DNA of 64,000 nt from Gavia stellata (lineage: Eukaryota; Chordata; Aves; Gaviiformes; Gaviidae): assembly GCF_030936135.1 (NCBI RefSeq), contig NC_082612.1:18981475-19045474 (forward strand). Direction: 5' to 3'. Made by a program: the position numbers and the translations under genes. Within the stretch, counting starts at the first letter, position 1. Each line of letters opens with the position of its first letter. A model generated the notes under the pieces. That model was given only the letters and a program-made list of their open reading frames with translations. It searched no databases and was not told the DNA's origin. Positions 36,501-47,856 of this stretch are shown here, one piece after another.

Positions 36501-39500
36501 TTTTTTTGTTGTCATCCCCCCTCCTCTCTTTACAGCAAAGGTGCTGGGGAGTCAGCCAGGTTCCCAGTCCCCGACCTGACCAGGTAAAAGCCTGCCAAAG
36601 CCAGGAGAGCTTGGGAAAGCCAGGAGAGCTCGGGAAAGGCAGGGCAGGCTGGCCCTTGCTTCCTCCCTGCCCAGCAAAGCCAGGGAGTCGCAGCTCCACT
36701 CACACCCCGCTGCTGGTGTCGCCACCAGCCCCGCAGCCGGGAGAATGAGGTGCTGCTCCCATCCCGCTCCAACGGCCGTGGCACCCACAGCTCCCTGGGC
36801 AAGGCTGGGTTTGCGAAGGGGCAGCTCACAGCCAACTGCTGCCACCCTGGAAGAAATAAGGTGGTTTCCCCAAGGGGCTAAATACCCAAAGGCTGGGTTC
36901 AGCAGGTTGCCTTAATGAGGATGCTGCTGGAAGATACATCACTGGAAAACCTTTGCAGCTGTGTGTGCTTTGGGGAAAGGACCTGACCTGGGCTTTGCCT
37001 GCTGTGGCAATCCCCCATTAGAGGTCATGGCTCACCCTCCCCTCATCAGGCTCGCCTGGCTCCCAGGGGAGCCGACCCCCCCTTTTCACCCAGCGCCTGC
37101 TTTTTCTTTTTCCAGTGCTGCTGCACGCGCCAGCCCACGCGCAAAAGCGACGCTAACGGAAATCCACTTTAGGAAAATCTGAGGGGTTCCCACTGCCGCA
37201 GCTGCTGCAGAAAACCCTCCGCACCTCACGTGCGAGGGCTTTTGGGCACTAGAAATCGGTGATAGCCCACAATAGCAGATGTTTCTCCTCTAAGCACGAC
37301 GTTTACCTGAATAAACCACCGCCCACACTCACCTGGCCACATCCCCACAATTAATATTTGTAAGGGAAGCTGGGATTTTTAGGGACAATTTCTTTCTGCT
37401 TCTGTACCCCCAGAAAGTACTCTAACGTGCATATCACTCTTCACTTGGGTTCACTCACTTACAGGGTGGGATGAGAGACCCTGAAGCACTTCAGCTACAG
37501 CCTCTGCCCACATGAAGAAGCGCCTGTTGATAAATCACTGCTGCCCTTCAATAAAAAACCAAAAACAACACATGGGAACGGGAAGTAAATGCATATATAT
37601 TAAAGGTCTAAAGTTTTCCCCCCAAAATACACATCTCAACAGAGCCGAAGAGCCACAGAGGAACACCTCCCAGACCTGGTGGCCACCTCCAGCCCGGCTA
37701 TAAGCTTGCTGCGGGTGTCGGGGTGCAAGGGGTGGCAGCGAGCCGCCCTGCCAGCCCCCACCCTGCCAGCGCTCACCAGCCCAGCCTTCACCGCAAGGAA
37801 AAACCACCTCCCCACTTTGCTCCAATACTCCAGGAAAACCCTTTCCTCGAGAATCCTGCAGTTTGTCCTTTCGGTGGCCGCTTGTGCTATTTGGCAAGTG
37901 AGTTTTGGAAGAGCAGAACCACGCACCTCGGTGGTGGGGGGGAGGGGGCTCGGGGTGAGCATCCCAAAATGCCGCGTGCCCCGGGATGTAGAGCCAGAGT
38001 CACCGCACAAAAATTCCAGGCGCTTTAACAGCAGCTGTGCAAGGAGGTAGTGCTGTTTTATAAATGTATGCCATTTATACCTGAACTAGCCCATTTTATA
38101 CCTGACCTCGCCGTTCAGGCAGGCTTCCCCAGGAGCTGGGGGGAAGCAGAGGGGCGAGAGGGCAGCAGTGCCTGTCCAGGCACCAGGCAGAGCTGGACAT
38201 CCTTCAACAGGCACAAAACATTCCCAGCACAAGGTTTTTTATTCCGCTAGATGGTGCCCAGGCCTTGCTTATGGATGCTGCTTAATGGCATGGACGAGGA
38301 TGCGGTCAGGACTGGGGCTGGAGGTGGCTGGGCACCACGCCGGGGTCCCCATGGGGCTGCAAACCCGCCAGTCCCAGCCCTGCCAGCAGCAAGACCCCAA
38401 ACCCAACCCCTTCATTTGCCAGGCAACGACATACGCCGAGCCCGAGCTCCCTGGAGCATCGCCGTGGTCCGTCTCAGACTTGGGGTGTGACGTGCCGTGG
38501 CAATTCCGCGGGCGAGTCGCCCAGCCCGGGCTACCAGCAGCCCTGCGGTCCCTGAGCCTTTGGGGGGGGGGGGTCTTGTGGATGCTGCCCCACGCCTGGG
38601 AAGCTGCAAGGAAACCCCTGACCCAGGCTGGTTAAACCTCCATGTCCCGGCAGCGCTGGCACCAGGCTGCCTGGCGTGGCTCCCCTGGGGGCACCGTGGC
38701 CTGATGTCCTGGTGTGGGGCGTAGTGGGCACGTGCAATTTTTGATCCTTTCCGCCGGAGAGCACGAACTCCGGCAAGGCAGAGCCCCGACAGCTGGCGCT
38801 ACTGATAGCACCAGTGAGATACGCAGCGTTATCCTTGTCCTGGAAGTCCCAGCATCAATCACCCATGCACGATCCCTAAGAACCAAGTCTACGGCCCGAA
38901 ACGGGACCTGCCCCTTCCCCGCATGCAGCCACGCAGAGGGCAGGGGAGCGGGCGCTCTGCGGGTACATCGCTGCCATCGTAGCTGCTCCCACCCTCTCTC
39001 CCCGCATGGGCGCAGCGTCAGCGGGGAGTCCCCTCCTGCGCGTGCTGAGGGCGGCACTTCTCCCCACCAGGCTCGACGCCGCTCCCACCGTGCCCTTTGC
39101 TCCGGCGCGCTGCCAAGCGCACCCGTTTTTAGCAGCTTCTCGGACCGAAAAAGCAACCTGCAATTGCATAAACAGTGATTAACGCTGGGCACCACCGGCG
39201 GCACGGCTCCAGCGTGTCGAAGCCCAGCCCGGCTCGCGTGTGGGGCCCAGCGGTGGGAATGGCGGCGGCACGGCCGAGGTGTTACGGTGCTGCTGGAAGG
39301 GCGGTGGGGCCGGCAAGCAGCCCGGCAGCGTACTGGAGGGCGCGATGGGGATTTCTCGCTGCAGGAGATGGATGAACCGAGGCGGGAGATGCTCTGTGGG
39401 GCTCCCCAGCAAGGACAAACTGCCCAGGGAGGCGGGTACCCCTGGGCAGGAGCTGGTGGGGTTTGACACCCCAAGGGAGGGATGCGCGGGGCCAGTTGGA

Positions 39501-39725
39501 CAAATTGCAGCCCCAGAGGGGATGGCTGGACCAGGGATGCACTGGGGCCAGAAACACCCCCCGTGCCCGGGGACCAGCCTCCCCGCAGCACGCTGCTCGC
39601 AGCAAAGAAGCTGCCTGAAGTCCCGCTGCAAACACCAAAGTCAGCAGAGCCTTACGTACGGAAATGCCTTTATTTCTCCATTAGGCTGGGAGTGAAACCA
39701 CCAGGACAGAGGCTTTTTCTCACTG

Positions 39726-39731
39726 TTTATT
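39726..39731 (-). terminator. MEPE: MEPE polyadenylation signal (proximal)
   Basis: AATAAA on the minus strand, about 320 bases after the MEPE stop. A second AATAAA lies at 39669-39674, so two alternative 3' ends are possible. Confidence 0.65.
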
Positions 39732-40052
39732 TACTCGCTTCGCGTCAGTGCACGAACAATGCTACCCTATGCCGTGTAGCACGAGTGTTGTTACATGGCT
39801 GTCTAGCACAGCAAACCCATGCATTGCTGCCGCAGCCCCGGACGCAGTCCCCCTCAAATTAACAGCGGGATTGCATGAATCGGTGATTTTTGGCTCCTGG
39901 GCTGCGAGGCACCATGCGACCCCCAGCAACGTGCAGGGCTCCCCTCACCCAGGCGAGAGCAGCGCCCGCAGCGGGGATGCTGGGGGGTGGACGACATGTG
40001 GGACCCCTCAGCTCCACCGCTGGAGCCCGCCAGGGTGGAGACCGACAGCCCC

Positions 40053-43000
40053 TCAGAGGGTCCCCCGGCTCCAGCGGCCATGGGGGTGCCCCGGGGCTCC
40101 CCACCCCGAGGGCTGCAGTCCCGTCTGTCGGCTGTCACTGCGGCTGCCCCGCTCCCCCTCGGAGGACTGGCTGCTGTCGGCACTCCCGAGGCTGGCGTAG
40201 GGGCCACGGGGGCTGCCCCCCGCCCTGCCGAGGGTGTAAAAGGCCCGCTCGCGGACGTGGAGCTCGTCGGCACGCTTCACCTGGTCCACCTGCCTGCTGT
40301 GGCCCAGCGCTGCGAACGCCCCGGGTGCCTTGGGCCCCAGCCTCCTGCCGTGGCGCCCAGGGAGGCGGCCGACCCCAGCCCCTGCCACCGCCGCCCCGGC
40401 CTCGCCACCTCGCCCCCGCTCCCGGCCTTCGCCCGCCGCCACGCTGCCCCCGGCTCGCCCTGCCTGCGGAGGGAGGCTGCCCCCCGCTTCGGTGGCGCGC
40501 GGCCTGCCCCCGGCATCGCTGCCATGGCTGCCAGCCCTCGCCTGGGCCCCGCTCGACGTCCGGCTGCCGGCTTTCCCGTGTGGGGACGGCGCTTTGTCCG
40601 TCCTGTGGGGCTTGTCCGGCCCCGCTCCCCCCGGACGGACCTTCACCCCCGCCCCAGGCCGTCCCTCCCCACGGGGCTGGCGAGTGGCTGGCCCCACTTC
40701 CCCGCTCCCCCCTCTCCCCGCCACGGCTCTCTCGCCTGCCTTGCGGCCGCCGGCCATCCCCAGGGCGGTGGTGCAGTCCCCCTTGCTCACCCGGTGGGAG
40801 GCCACGGTGGCACCCAGGCGGATGCTGGCCCCCTCGGCTGGGACAGTGGCTGCGGCCTCCTCGTCAACACCCTGGCGAGGGGGGGTGACAGCCAGGCGGC
40901 CCAGCCTCCCCTCGAACCTCTGCCCCTCACCTCTCGCCTCATCACCGCCGTTCCCACGGATGCCAGCCCCCGCGGGGACGGTAACTTCACCACCAGGGAC
41001 CCTCCAGGGGCCGGGAGCCACCGGTCCTTCTCCATCACCAACGGTGGTGGCACCATCCTTATTGTCTCCTGTGGGACGGCCATCCCTGGGGCTGCTGGTG
41101 ACGCTACCCCCATGGCTCGGGGTGGCTGTGGTGGCCGGTCCTTCAGGCTGCCCGCGAGAAGGGATGCCATCGTCACCGTCGCCATCGTGTGCCGTAGTGA
41201 CGCCCAGCCTGGGCAGGGGACTGCTGGTTCCTGCAGTGGGGATGCCGTCATCCTTGCTGCCAACAGTGGCACCAGGCTGGGTGGTTTCTTGCTCCCCCAC
41301 GCGGATGTTGGCCCTTCCGATGAAGATGTTGACCTCGTCGTCCTTGTCTGGAGAGATTTGGGTGAAGGTGTTGTCTCTCGCTGTGCTGCCCACCTTCCCG
41401 TGGGTGACGGTGACGCTGCCCGAGTCGGGGATGTAAGCGTATTCATCCACACCTTCAGCGTCAACTTGGACGTCCTCCATCTTCTCGGTGACAGAGGCGA
41501 GAGCAGTGCCTCCCGTCCCTGCACCCCGCATGACACCCTCCTGCCCTTGGCCAGGCACGGTGGCCTCGCCGCTGCCCTCGTCCCCAGCCCCTCCAGCGGC
41601 AGGGGCCCTCTCCCTCCCGGCTGTCGTCGCCCTGTTCACTGGAACCCCCCCGGGGGCACCATCATCCCTGTCCTCACTCCTGATACCGGACCTGTTCCCA
41701 GCCACAGCCTCGCCAGGGCGTCCACCCTGGGGGAGAATAGAAACATCACCGTCGACTTCAACCACCAAATCCAGGTCGCCGCTGCCCTCCGAGCTGGCCG
41801 GGGTGGGACCCGCGACGCCGACACCACCACGCGCTCGCGTGCCGGTGCCCGGGCGAGGATGGTGAGCATCCCCGCCAATGCCCGGGGCGCTGCGGTTCTT
41901 GGGCTTGAGGCCGGTCCCATTCTCCATCACATCGGTGCTGCCGTAGTCACCTCGCTCCGGGGCCGCCCCATCCTCCGTTGGCCCTCGTCTGGCATTGTCC
42001 TCACCCAGCCGGTGACCGGGGACGGTGCTCTGGCTGTTGGCCTCTTCCTTCTGTGCAGTACATACAAGAGAGAGGTCAGGGCCAGCCCCGGTGCTCGCCG
42101 GCTGCATGGGGTGCCGCAGGCAAGCCGGGGTCCTACCGTGCCGCCTGGCCGCCTCCTCACCTTTATCTGCGTCTGGTTCCTCCGCGTCGAAAACGAGTAG
42201 ACATATTTGAAAATGTAGAAGCCGTGCTTGGCATTGCAGCCTTTCAGCAGTATCTGGTGGGGAAGAAAAGAACCAAAATCCACGATTTTCTTATTAAATG
42301 TGATGGCAGTAGCTTCCCTTGCTGTGCCTGGCACCGCAGCAGGGTCCCACCGGCGGGCGGTAGCTCCCACCACGTCATGGTAGCCGGCACGGGCAGGGAC
42401 CTGGGCAGGACGCGTGTGTTCACCTCCTGGGCTCCGGGGTTTGGCTTCCCCTTGGGCTCGTTCTCTGCCTTTGCTTGCTTTCAGGAGCTGCAGGGTTTTG
42501 GTTTTTTGCAAGGTAGCTTATGGCTTGAATAAACCCCCTGGTTGATAGTCCCATCAGACACGAGTGATGGGACCAACGGCGACCGAAGCGCTGGAAGGAG
42601 AGCAGCTGGCTTCCAATGGGCAAAACCAGGTGTTTCCTTCCACGCTACTTATCTGAATTTTGCTACTGATGCTTTTTACACCAATACACCTTGGAAAAAA
42701 ACCCCATAGCAGCTGGGTCTGGGACTTTTACAGCCTCACCTGTGGGTACACCAAGCATTTGTCCTCTGGGGCTGGGCAGGGGCAGAGGAGCAGCTCGGCA
42801 GTGGCGGAAGCCTTTCTTCCCTCGCCTGAGCACATCACACCTTTCCCCTCCCCTGCTCTTCATAAGGGCTGCTTGGCTGCAAGGGGACCACCGGTCTCTT
42901 TTGCCACGGCTCACTGGGGGCTCCCTCCAAAATTGGCTTTTTCTCCCTGCGCCCCCAGTGCGGGGCACCCCACGGGGTCCAGATGGGACAAGGGGGGACG

Positions 43001-44674
43001 TACCCGGTGCTGTCCCACGCAGTTCCCGGCAGCTCTCCCGGGCAGCGGCGGCGGCACCTGCGGGCAGCAAAACACAAGCGAGAGCCGAGGCGTCAAACGC
43101 TGCTCCGGCGTCCAGGCATCTGCCAACGCCCGCTGCCGCCCGCCCGCCCTGCCCAGTGCAACGGGCACGCCACGGCGCCCAGGGGAGGGTGGGAAACCTG
43201 TGTTGATAAGTCAATAAATCCCCGGGCACTACCTGCGGTGCCGGCTTAAAGGCAGCAATAGGAAAGGTCAAAACCCCATTTCCAGGGTGTGAAAAGTATT
43301 GCAAATTCTGCTACAGCATGCTTGCATTGCATGCTACTTTTAATAAGATATGGTTGGTCTGCAAATGCCTTGTGACTGGATTCTGCTGCAGAGTATTTTT
43401 ATTGCAGAGCAGTTTTAATATGTGGCACCACTGCTCACGCCGCAGTGCTCCAACTTACGGGTGGGATCTGACTGCCACGCGAGCCCGGAGCTGGTTAACT
43501 GGTGGTGCTTCCCAGCGTTTACTGGGCAAGCGAGCAGCGACGCCTGCGCCTTCACAGCCAGATTTCTGTACGTGCTTGCAAGCTTCTGGTTTCCCCTGAT
43601 TATCCCGGCGTCTTTTGGGACGTATTGGCCAATGCATCCTTCAGGGATGGAGGTGGGAGCACCCTGTGAGCCCCGCCAAGCCATTTCGGGGCGTTCCCTA
43701 CGTGCCAGAAGGGGAGACGGCTGCATGGAGGGGGCCTCCGGTCTCGGCAAAATCAGCCGCTGAAGCGCCCCGAACCCAGTTGAAAGGGGCAGAAATGCAC
43801 CCCAGAGTATTAAATATTCCCGGCTTATTCCATTGTTTGTGAACAACATCAAAGGCTGGCTTACAGCCCCGGTTACGCAGCGGAGTGTTAACTGGCTCTC
43901 TTCTGTGCCCCTATCTGAAAAACAAATCTGCGCTGATTTATTGCCTTCCCCTGTGCTGCTCTGCGACAGACCCGGTTGTGCAAGCTTGCCCTGGGAGCTA
44001 AGGGACGCCGGGCCGGGACCCAGCCCTCGGGGAAGACGTGGTTTCCCTCCTCCTTACCCTGCCAGAAAAGCAAGCCTTCGCTCGGAGCAGATTTTCACTC
44101 CAGCTGTGTATTTAGTATGTTGGGCAACAGTTATGCGCGACAAAACCGTCCGCTATTGTATTTATCTTAGTTTGCCCTTTGTTTCAGTTGCATCTGTCTG
44201 AATTTCACATTAGGAGAGCTGGAATATAATTGCAGGCGCCCCTCCGACCCGTTACCCACGTGGGTAAGGCGAGCATCCTCCCCGCTCCTCCTCTCCTGTG
44301 GCTCCGCTCGGGCTGTTCCCAAGCCAAAAACTCTGGGCAGATCCCAAATCCGCAGAAATCAAGGGGAAGAGTTACAGCGACCCCGGACCAGCCCTTGCAC
44401 AACTCCCCGACTGCTAAATTAAAGGGACCTCAGCGCTGATATATATTTTTCGCACTGGGTTCGCCTCTGCGCCGGCACCTCAAGCCCCGCGCCAAGCCCC
44501 AGCGGTGCCATATGCAAGTCCAACTCATCTTTTCCTGCTGCTGAAAGCGTGCCGGGGCGCACTGGCAGGTACACCCCACCCTTTCGGTGGCACGCTGGGA
44601 AGAGCCATACTCACCGGCGTCGAGAGGGCCGTGCTGAGCAGGCACAGGCACAGGCACACGAGGGCTGTTTGCAT
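40053..44674 (-). CDS. MEPE: Matrix extracellular phosphoglycoprotein / ovocleidin-116
   Basis: The avian MEPE orthologue, ovocleidin-116, is a major secreted eggshell and bone matrix proteoglycan. Four phase-0 coding exons: 44615-44674 (signal peptide MQTALVCLCLCLLSTALSTP), 43004-43057 (VPPPLPGRAAGNCVGQHR), 42161-42253 (ILLKGCNAKHGFYIFKYVYS... QTQIK) and 40053-42050, giving about 734 residues. The NC...GC cysteine pair and KHGFYIF are as I recall for chicken ovocleidin-116. The large exon has RGD (102-104), an SGDLDLVVEVDGD motif near 159 (a glycosaminoglycan-type SG site), EYAYIPDSG, NIFIGRAN, and N-glycosylation sites NGT and NRS. It is rich in Gly, Arg, Thr and acidic residues. A Ser/Glu/Asp patch (692-709) precedes a 25-residue tail; the mammalian acidic ASARM end is not evident. 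Non-coding exon 1 ends at 45443. Confidence 0.94.
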
Positions 44675-45442
44675 ATTGGGCAGCTCCTGGGGGCACAAAG
44701 CGAAGCGTCACTGGAATTTGTCTTCCCAGGACTTGCGGTCCCCAACAGTCCCGGTCAGCAGCAACCCAAAAGCTCCTGTTCTCCCAAAGGTCCCATGGCA
44801 GCGGGGTTAGCCGGTGACCCCGGCTTTCCCCAGCCTTCGCGGTGGCCCTCGGCGTCGCCCTGCCTCTCCGCGCTCCTCGCAGCAAAGGCGATGCTCTCGC
44901 CCTGTGCTTACGGCGGCGAGGCAAGGGCTCGTGCGTGGCCAGCGGCACCGAGTGGGCTGACACCGGGTGTTAAAGCTTCTTAACTCGCTCTGCCAAAGCA
45001 GCTTGGGCGGATAGTTGCGATAAAGGACCACCGAAACCGCTGCAGGCTGAGCCATACGGTTGTAAGTCTGAATTAAGAAACTCGCACGCTGTTTCCAACA
45101 GCACGGATAAACAGCAGGAGACAATAGCTCGGCTGGCTAATAATTCTCACGTCACCCATCCACCCTGGCTTGGCCTCGCAGGTCCAGCCCGGAGACTATT
45201 TTCGGCCATGCAAGCGTCGCTAGAGAAAACGTGGGAAGGAAATGCACGCACAAAGATCAGCAGTACAAAGCAACGTAGGCTCAAGGGAGCGCGAGGCAGA
45301 GATGCGCACAGCCGAGGCTCGGGCCGCCTCCCCGTCCCCGCCGCGGCTTGCCCCGAGTGAAAGCAGGAGATGCCCTGCTCAGGGAGGGCAGAGCCGAAGG
45401 GCTGGGGAGAGACAGGGCAGGCAAACTAGGTAAGAAGATTAC

Positions 45443-45540
45443 CTTTCGCCGTCGGAGTCAGGTCCCAGCGGCAGACCGTGGAGGCTGTGCCCACTTTGCT
45501 GAAATTTAAAGTTGGCCCCGGGCGCGCGGAGCCAATCAGC
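45443..45540 (-). promoter_or_regulatory. MEPE: MEPE core promoter and non-coding exon 1
   Basis: The sense strand has an inverted CCAAT box (ATTGG at 45532-45536) and a TTTAAA box (45505-45510) 22 bases on, nearly the SPP1 layout. The start is inferred near 45480. Exon 1 would end at donor CGAAAG|GTAATC (45443/45442), about 770 bases from the signal-peptide exon. Confidence 0.7.
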
Positions 45541-47670
45541 TCCCGGCCAGGGACATTTGTCAGGGCTGGCAGCGCCCGCAGATAACCAGGGGGAGTAATT
45601 TCCAGCTAAAAATGTGTTTGTGGTGGAAGACAGCTATCAAATGTTCCACCTGGCTGGATAAACAGAAAGCACGGTTTATAAATATCTGTTCTGAAGGCGA
45701 AATTGCGCGATGATTAGCGCAGATCTTAGCGTGGCACACGTCCAGCCCCAATTATTGATCAGAGGGGGTGCAGCGGGTCGTGGCGTGCTCACCGTGACCG
45801 ACATGGGAAAGCCGGCAGGGCTGCAGCAAGGGAAGGGTGATACACTGAGCCCGGCCTGGTCGCGGCCACGACCGGCACGGCGGGGCCAAGCTGAGAGCTG
45901 CCACCACGCCGTAGCCTCCGACACTTGCTTTTTGGGTTACAACCTCAACCCCCGTGAGCTAAGTCGGGTGCAAGTCCGAAACAGAAGGGTGGTAAAAAAG
46001 GAGAAAAAAAAAAAAAGGATTTTTGGATTTTTTTCGTGCACTGCTTGCTTGCACAGGTTCCTTCGAGCCGACCTTGGTTGTGGGAAGGTGCTACGAGGAT
46101 GCGCAGACGTACGTCCTCTCCTCCTGCCCACCTCTAGCTTTGGTGGTCTTGCTGGTTGCCCACGCACATGCCAAGGAGGGTTCCCCCCGCTGCGGCCAGC
46201 CTGGCTCAACCGCTCACTGCGGTGATGGTGACAACAGCTCCGTCCCACCCGCCACCCTGCCCCGACCCAAACCCTGGGAGCCGGCACGACCGCCACATGA
46301 ACTCCAAAAATGCTTAAAACATCAGCATCCAGCCTCAGGCAGGAGCAAATCTCGGAGCCGGGAGGAAACTTGCCCTTGCCCCCTGACCAGGGAGCCACGG
46401 TCGGATGCTGCCCCGTGGGTACCGGAGCAGCCGGCCGGTGCGCCTTGGCTCGGGGAGGCAGAGCTTTGGCCAGGCGCCCGGGGGGGCTGACGCACACAGG
46501 GCTGGGCTGGGTGCCCCGTTGGAGCGGGACCCAGCCCCCGGCAGCACCAGGGCCCTTTGTCCGTGCTGGTTCCCTGACGTCTTCGGGCACCTCCTGGGGA
46601 CGTGGACAATGGGGCTCTCGTGTCCCCCCGGCCGGCCGTGAGCGTGTGCAGGGCTCCCCGGTGCCACCATAGGGATTTGGCCCCGGGGGTGCCCACCCTG
46701 CAGGCAGCACCCACTGCCACCCTGGCAGCTGCAGCCCGGCTTTGGGACACGGAGGCGGTTTTGTACAGCGGCCAGCAGCTTGCTGCTGCGAGAATAGAAA
46801 CTCGTTTTGCAGTTGGACCTATATCGGGAGCTGAACACAGGTTTCCTTTCCAGGAGCGCGAGGGCAGCACGGTGCCGGCCGTAACCCGTGCGGGAGGGCC
46901 ATCGCTTTTCCTAAATGGGGGCACCTGCCTGGATCCCAGCGGAATTTGGTTCTTCCCCATCCCTGCTGCTGATCCCCCGTTGGCCGGGGCCACGATCCCG
47001 TGGGGAGGTGACTCCGGGCAGGGATCCTGGGGACCGCAAGCTGGCCATCCCCATCCCTGACGCAGCAGGTGAGGGGACACACCGCTGTCACTGTGACAGC
47101 CCTACCTTGCCCTGGGGACGAGGCTGTGTGGCGGGGAGAGACGTGGACCATTTTGGGCTGCAACGCCGGTGTCCGAAAACACGTGTCCGAGGTGCCCGGC
47201 CTCGGTGGGACCCACACGCCTGGCGCAGGGATGCGGAAGCAAAGCTCTCATTACAGGGCTGTGCATCTACAGCTAGTAACGCACGGAAAGAGAAATTAAG
47301 TGTCTTTACCTTTATTAATATCGCCTGGTGCGGGGTCAGGCCATGGGAGGTATGCTACTGAGGAGCGGAAGACGTGGTGAAGTTATCGCCGCTCACATAC
47401 CGCAAATTCACGTCAACTCTACGTAAGACGTGGCAGTAATCCCACAGCACGGAGCCTAAAAATGCCCTTCCAGTTTTCGGAGGGGACTCTACAGAGGCTT
47501 TCCTAGTTAGCCTTTCTGTTCCTCCCTCGTGTGCACCCGAGCTGGAATGAAGAGACTCAACCCTGAGCAGCAGGAGCACCCGTAGCCCCTCAGCCCACCA
47601 AGCGCCGTGCCGCCCCGCTGACCCCAGCAAATCCGGCAGCAAACCCTTCGTCACCAACGAGCTCAGTTCA
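45541..47670. other. IBSP-MEPE spacer
   Basis: About 2.1 kb between the IBSP 3' end and the MEPE promoter. It is GC-rich with a run of A (about 46.00-46.02 kb). Long ORFs on both strands are low in family content and look like chance frames in GC-rich DNA. No exon or repeat family is recognised. Confidence 0.55.
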
Positions 47671-47675
47671 GTTGC

Positions 47676-47681
47676 TTTATT
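47676..47681 (-). terminator. IBSP: IBSP polyadenylation signal
   Basis: AATAAA on the minus strand, about 175 bases after the IBSP stop. A long T run in the sense strand (47702-47719) lies just before it. Confidence 0.7.
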
Positions 47682-47856
47682 TCATTTCGCTTTGCGAGAT
47701 ACAAAAAAAAAAAAAAAAAATTAAAAAAAGCCTGGGGACGGAGCTGGTGCGCACCGCAAGCCGCCCGGCATCCCCTCTGGCACGCGGCTTTGGATGCACG
47801 TTCCTGAGTGGGATGGGGCAGGTGGGGGGCAGCACCGGGGCTGCCCTCCCGTCCGC

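Larger units (their letters stand above)
15670..39660. other. SPP1-MEPE intergenic spacer, about 24 kb
   Basis: No gene is supported here. I saw two CR1 copies (17.0-17.5 and 30.27-30.55 kb), poly-A/T runs (about 16.41-16.43 and 20.73-20.74 kb), a CA/CATA-rich patch (24.70-24.77 kb), a purine-rich stretch (33.49-33.78 kb) and a G-run (38.565-38.574 kb). The longest ORF is at 29176-29940, listed separately. From about 37.5 kb the sequence becomes GC-rich and many long chance ORFs appear. Enhancers for the matrix genes could lie here, but none can be picked out by eye. Confidence 0.6.

Noticed and set aside
38632-39631. 319-codon minus-strand ORF downstream of MEPE
   Set aside because: It is in GC-rich DNA with frames open on both strands and no signal peptide, acidic composition or splice context. 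It lies past the MEPE polyadenylation signals.
45937-47080. 250-codon minus-strand ORFs between IBSP and MEPE
   Set aside because: They overlap frames on both strands in GC-rich DNA. No signal exon, splice pairs or family resemblance were seen, so I do not call an extra matrix gene.
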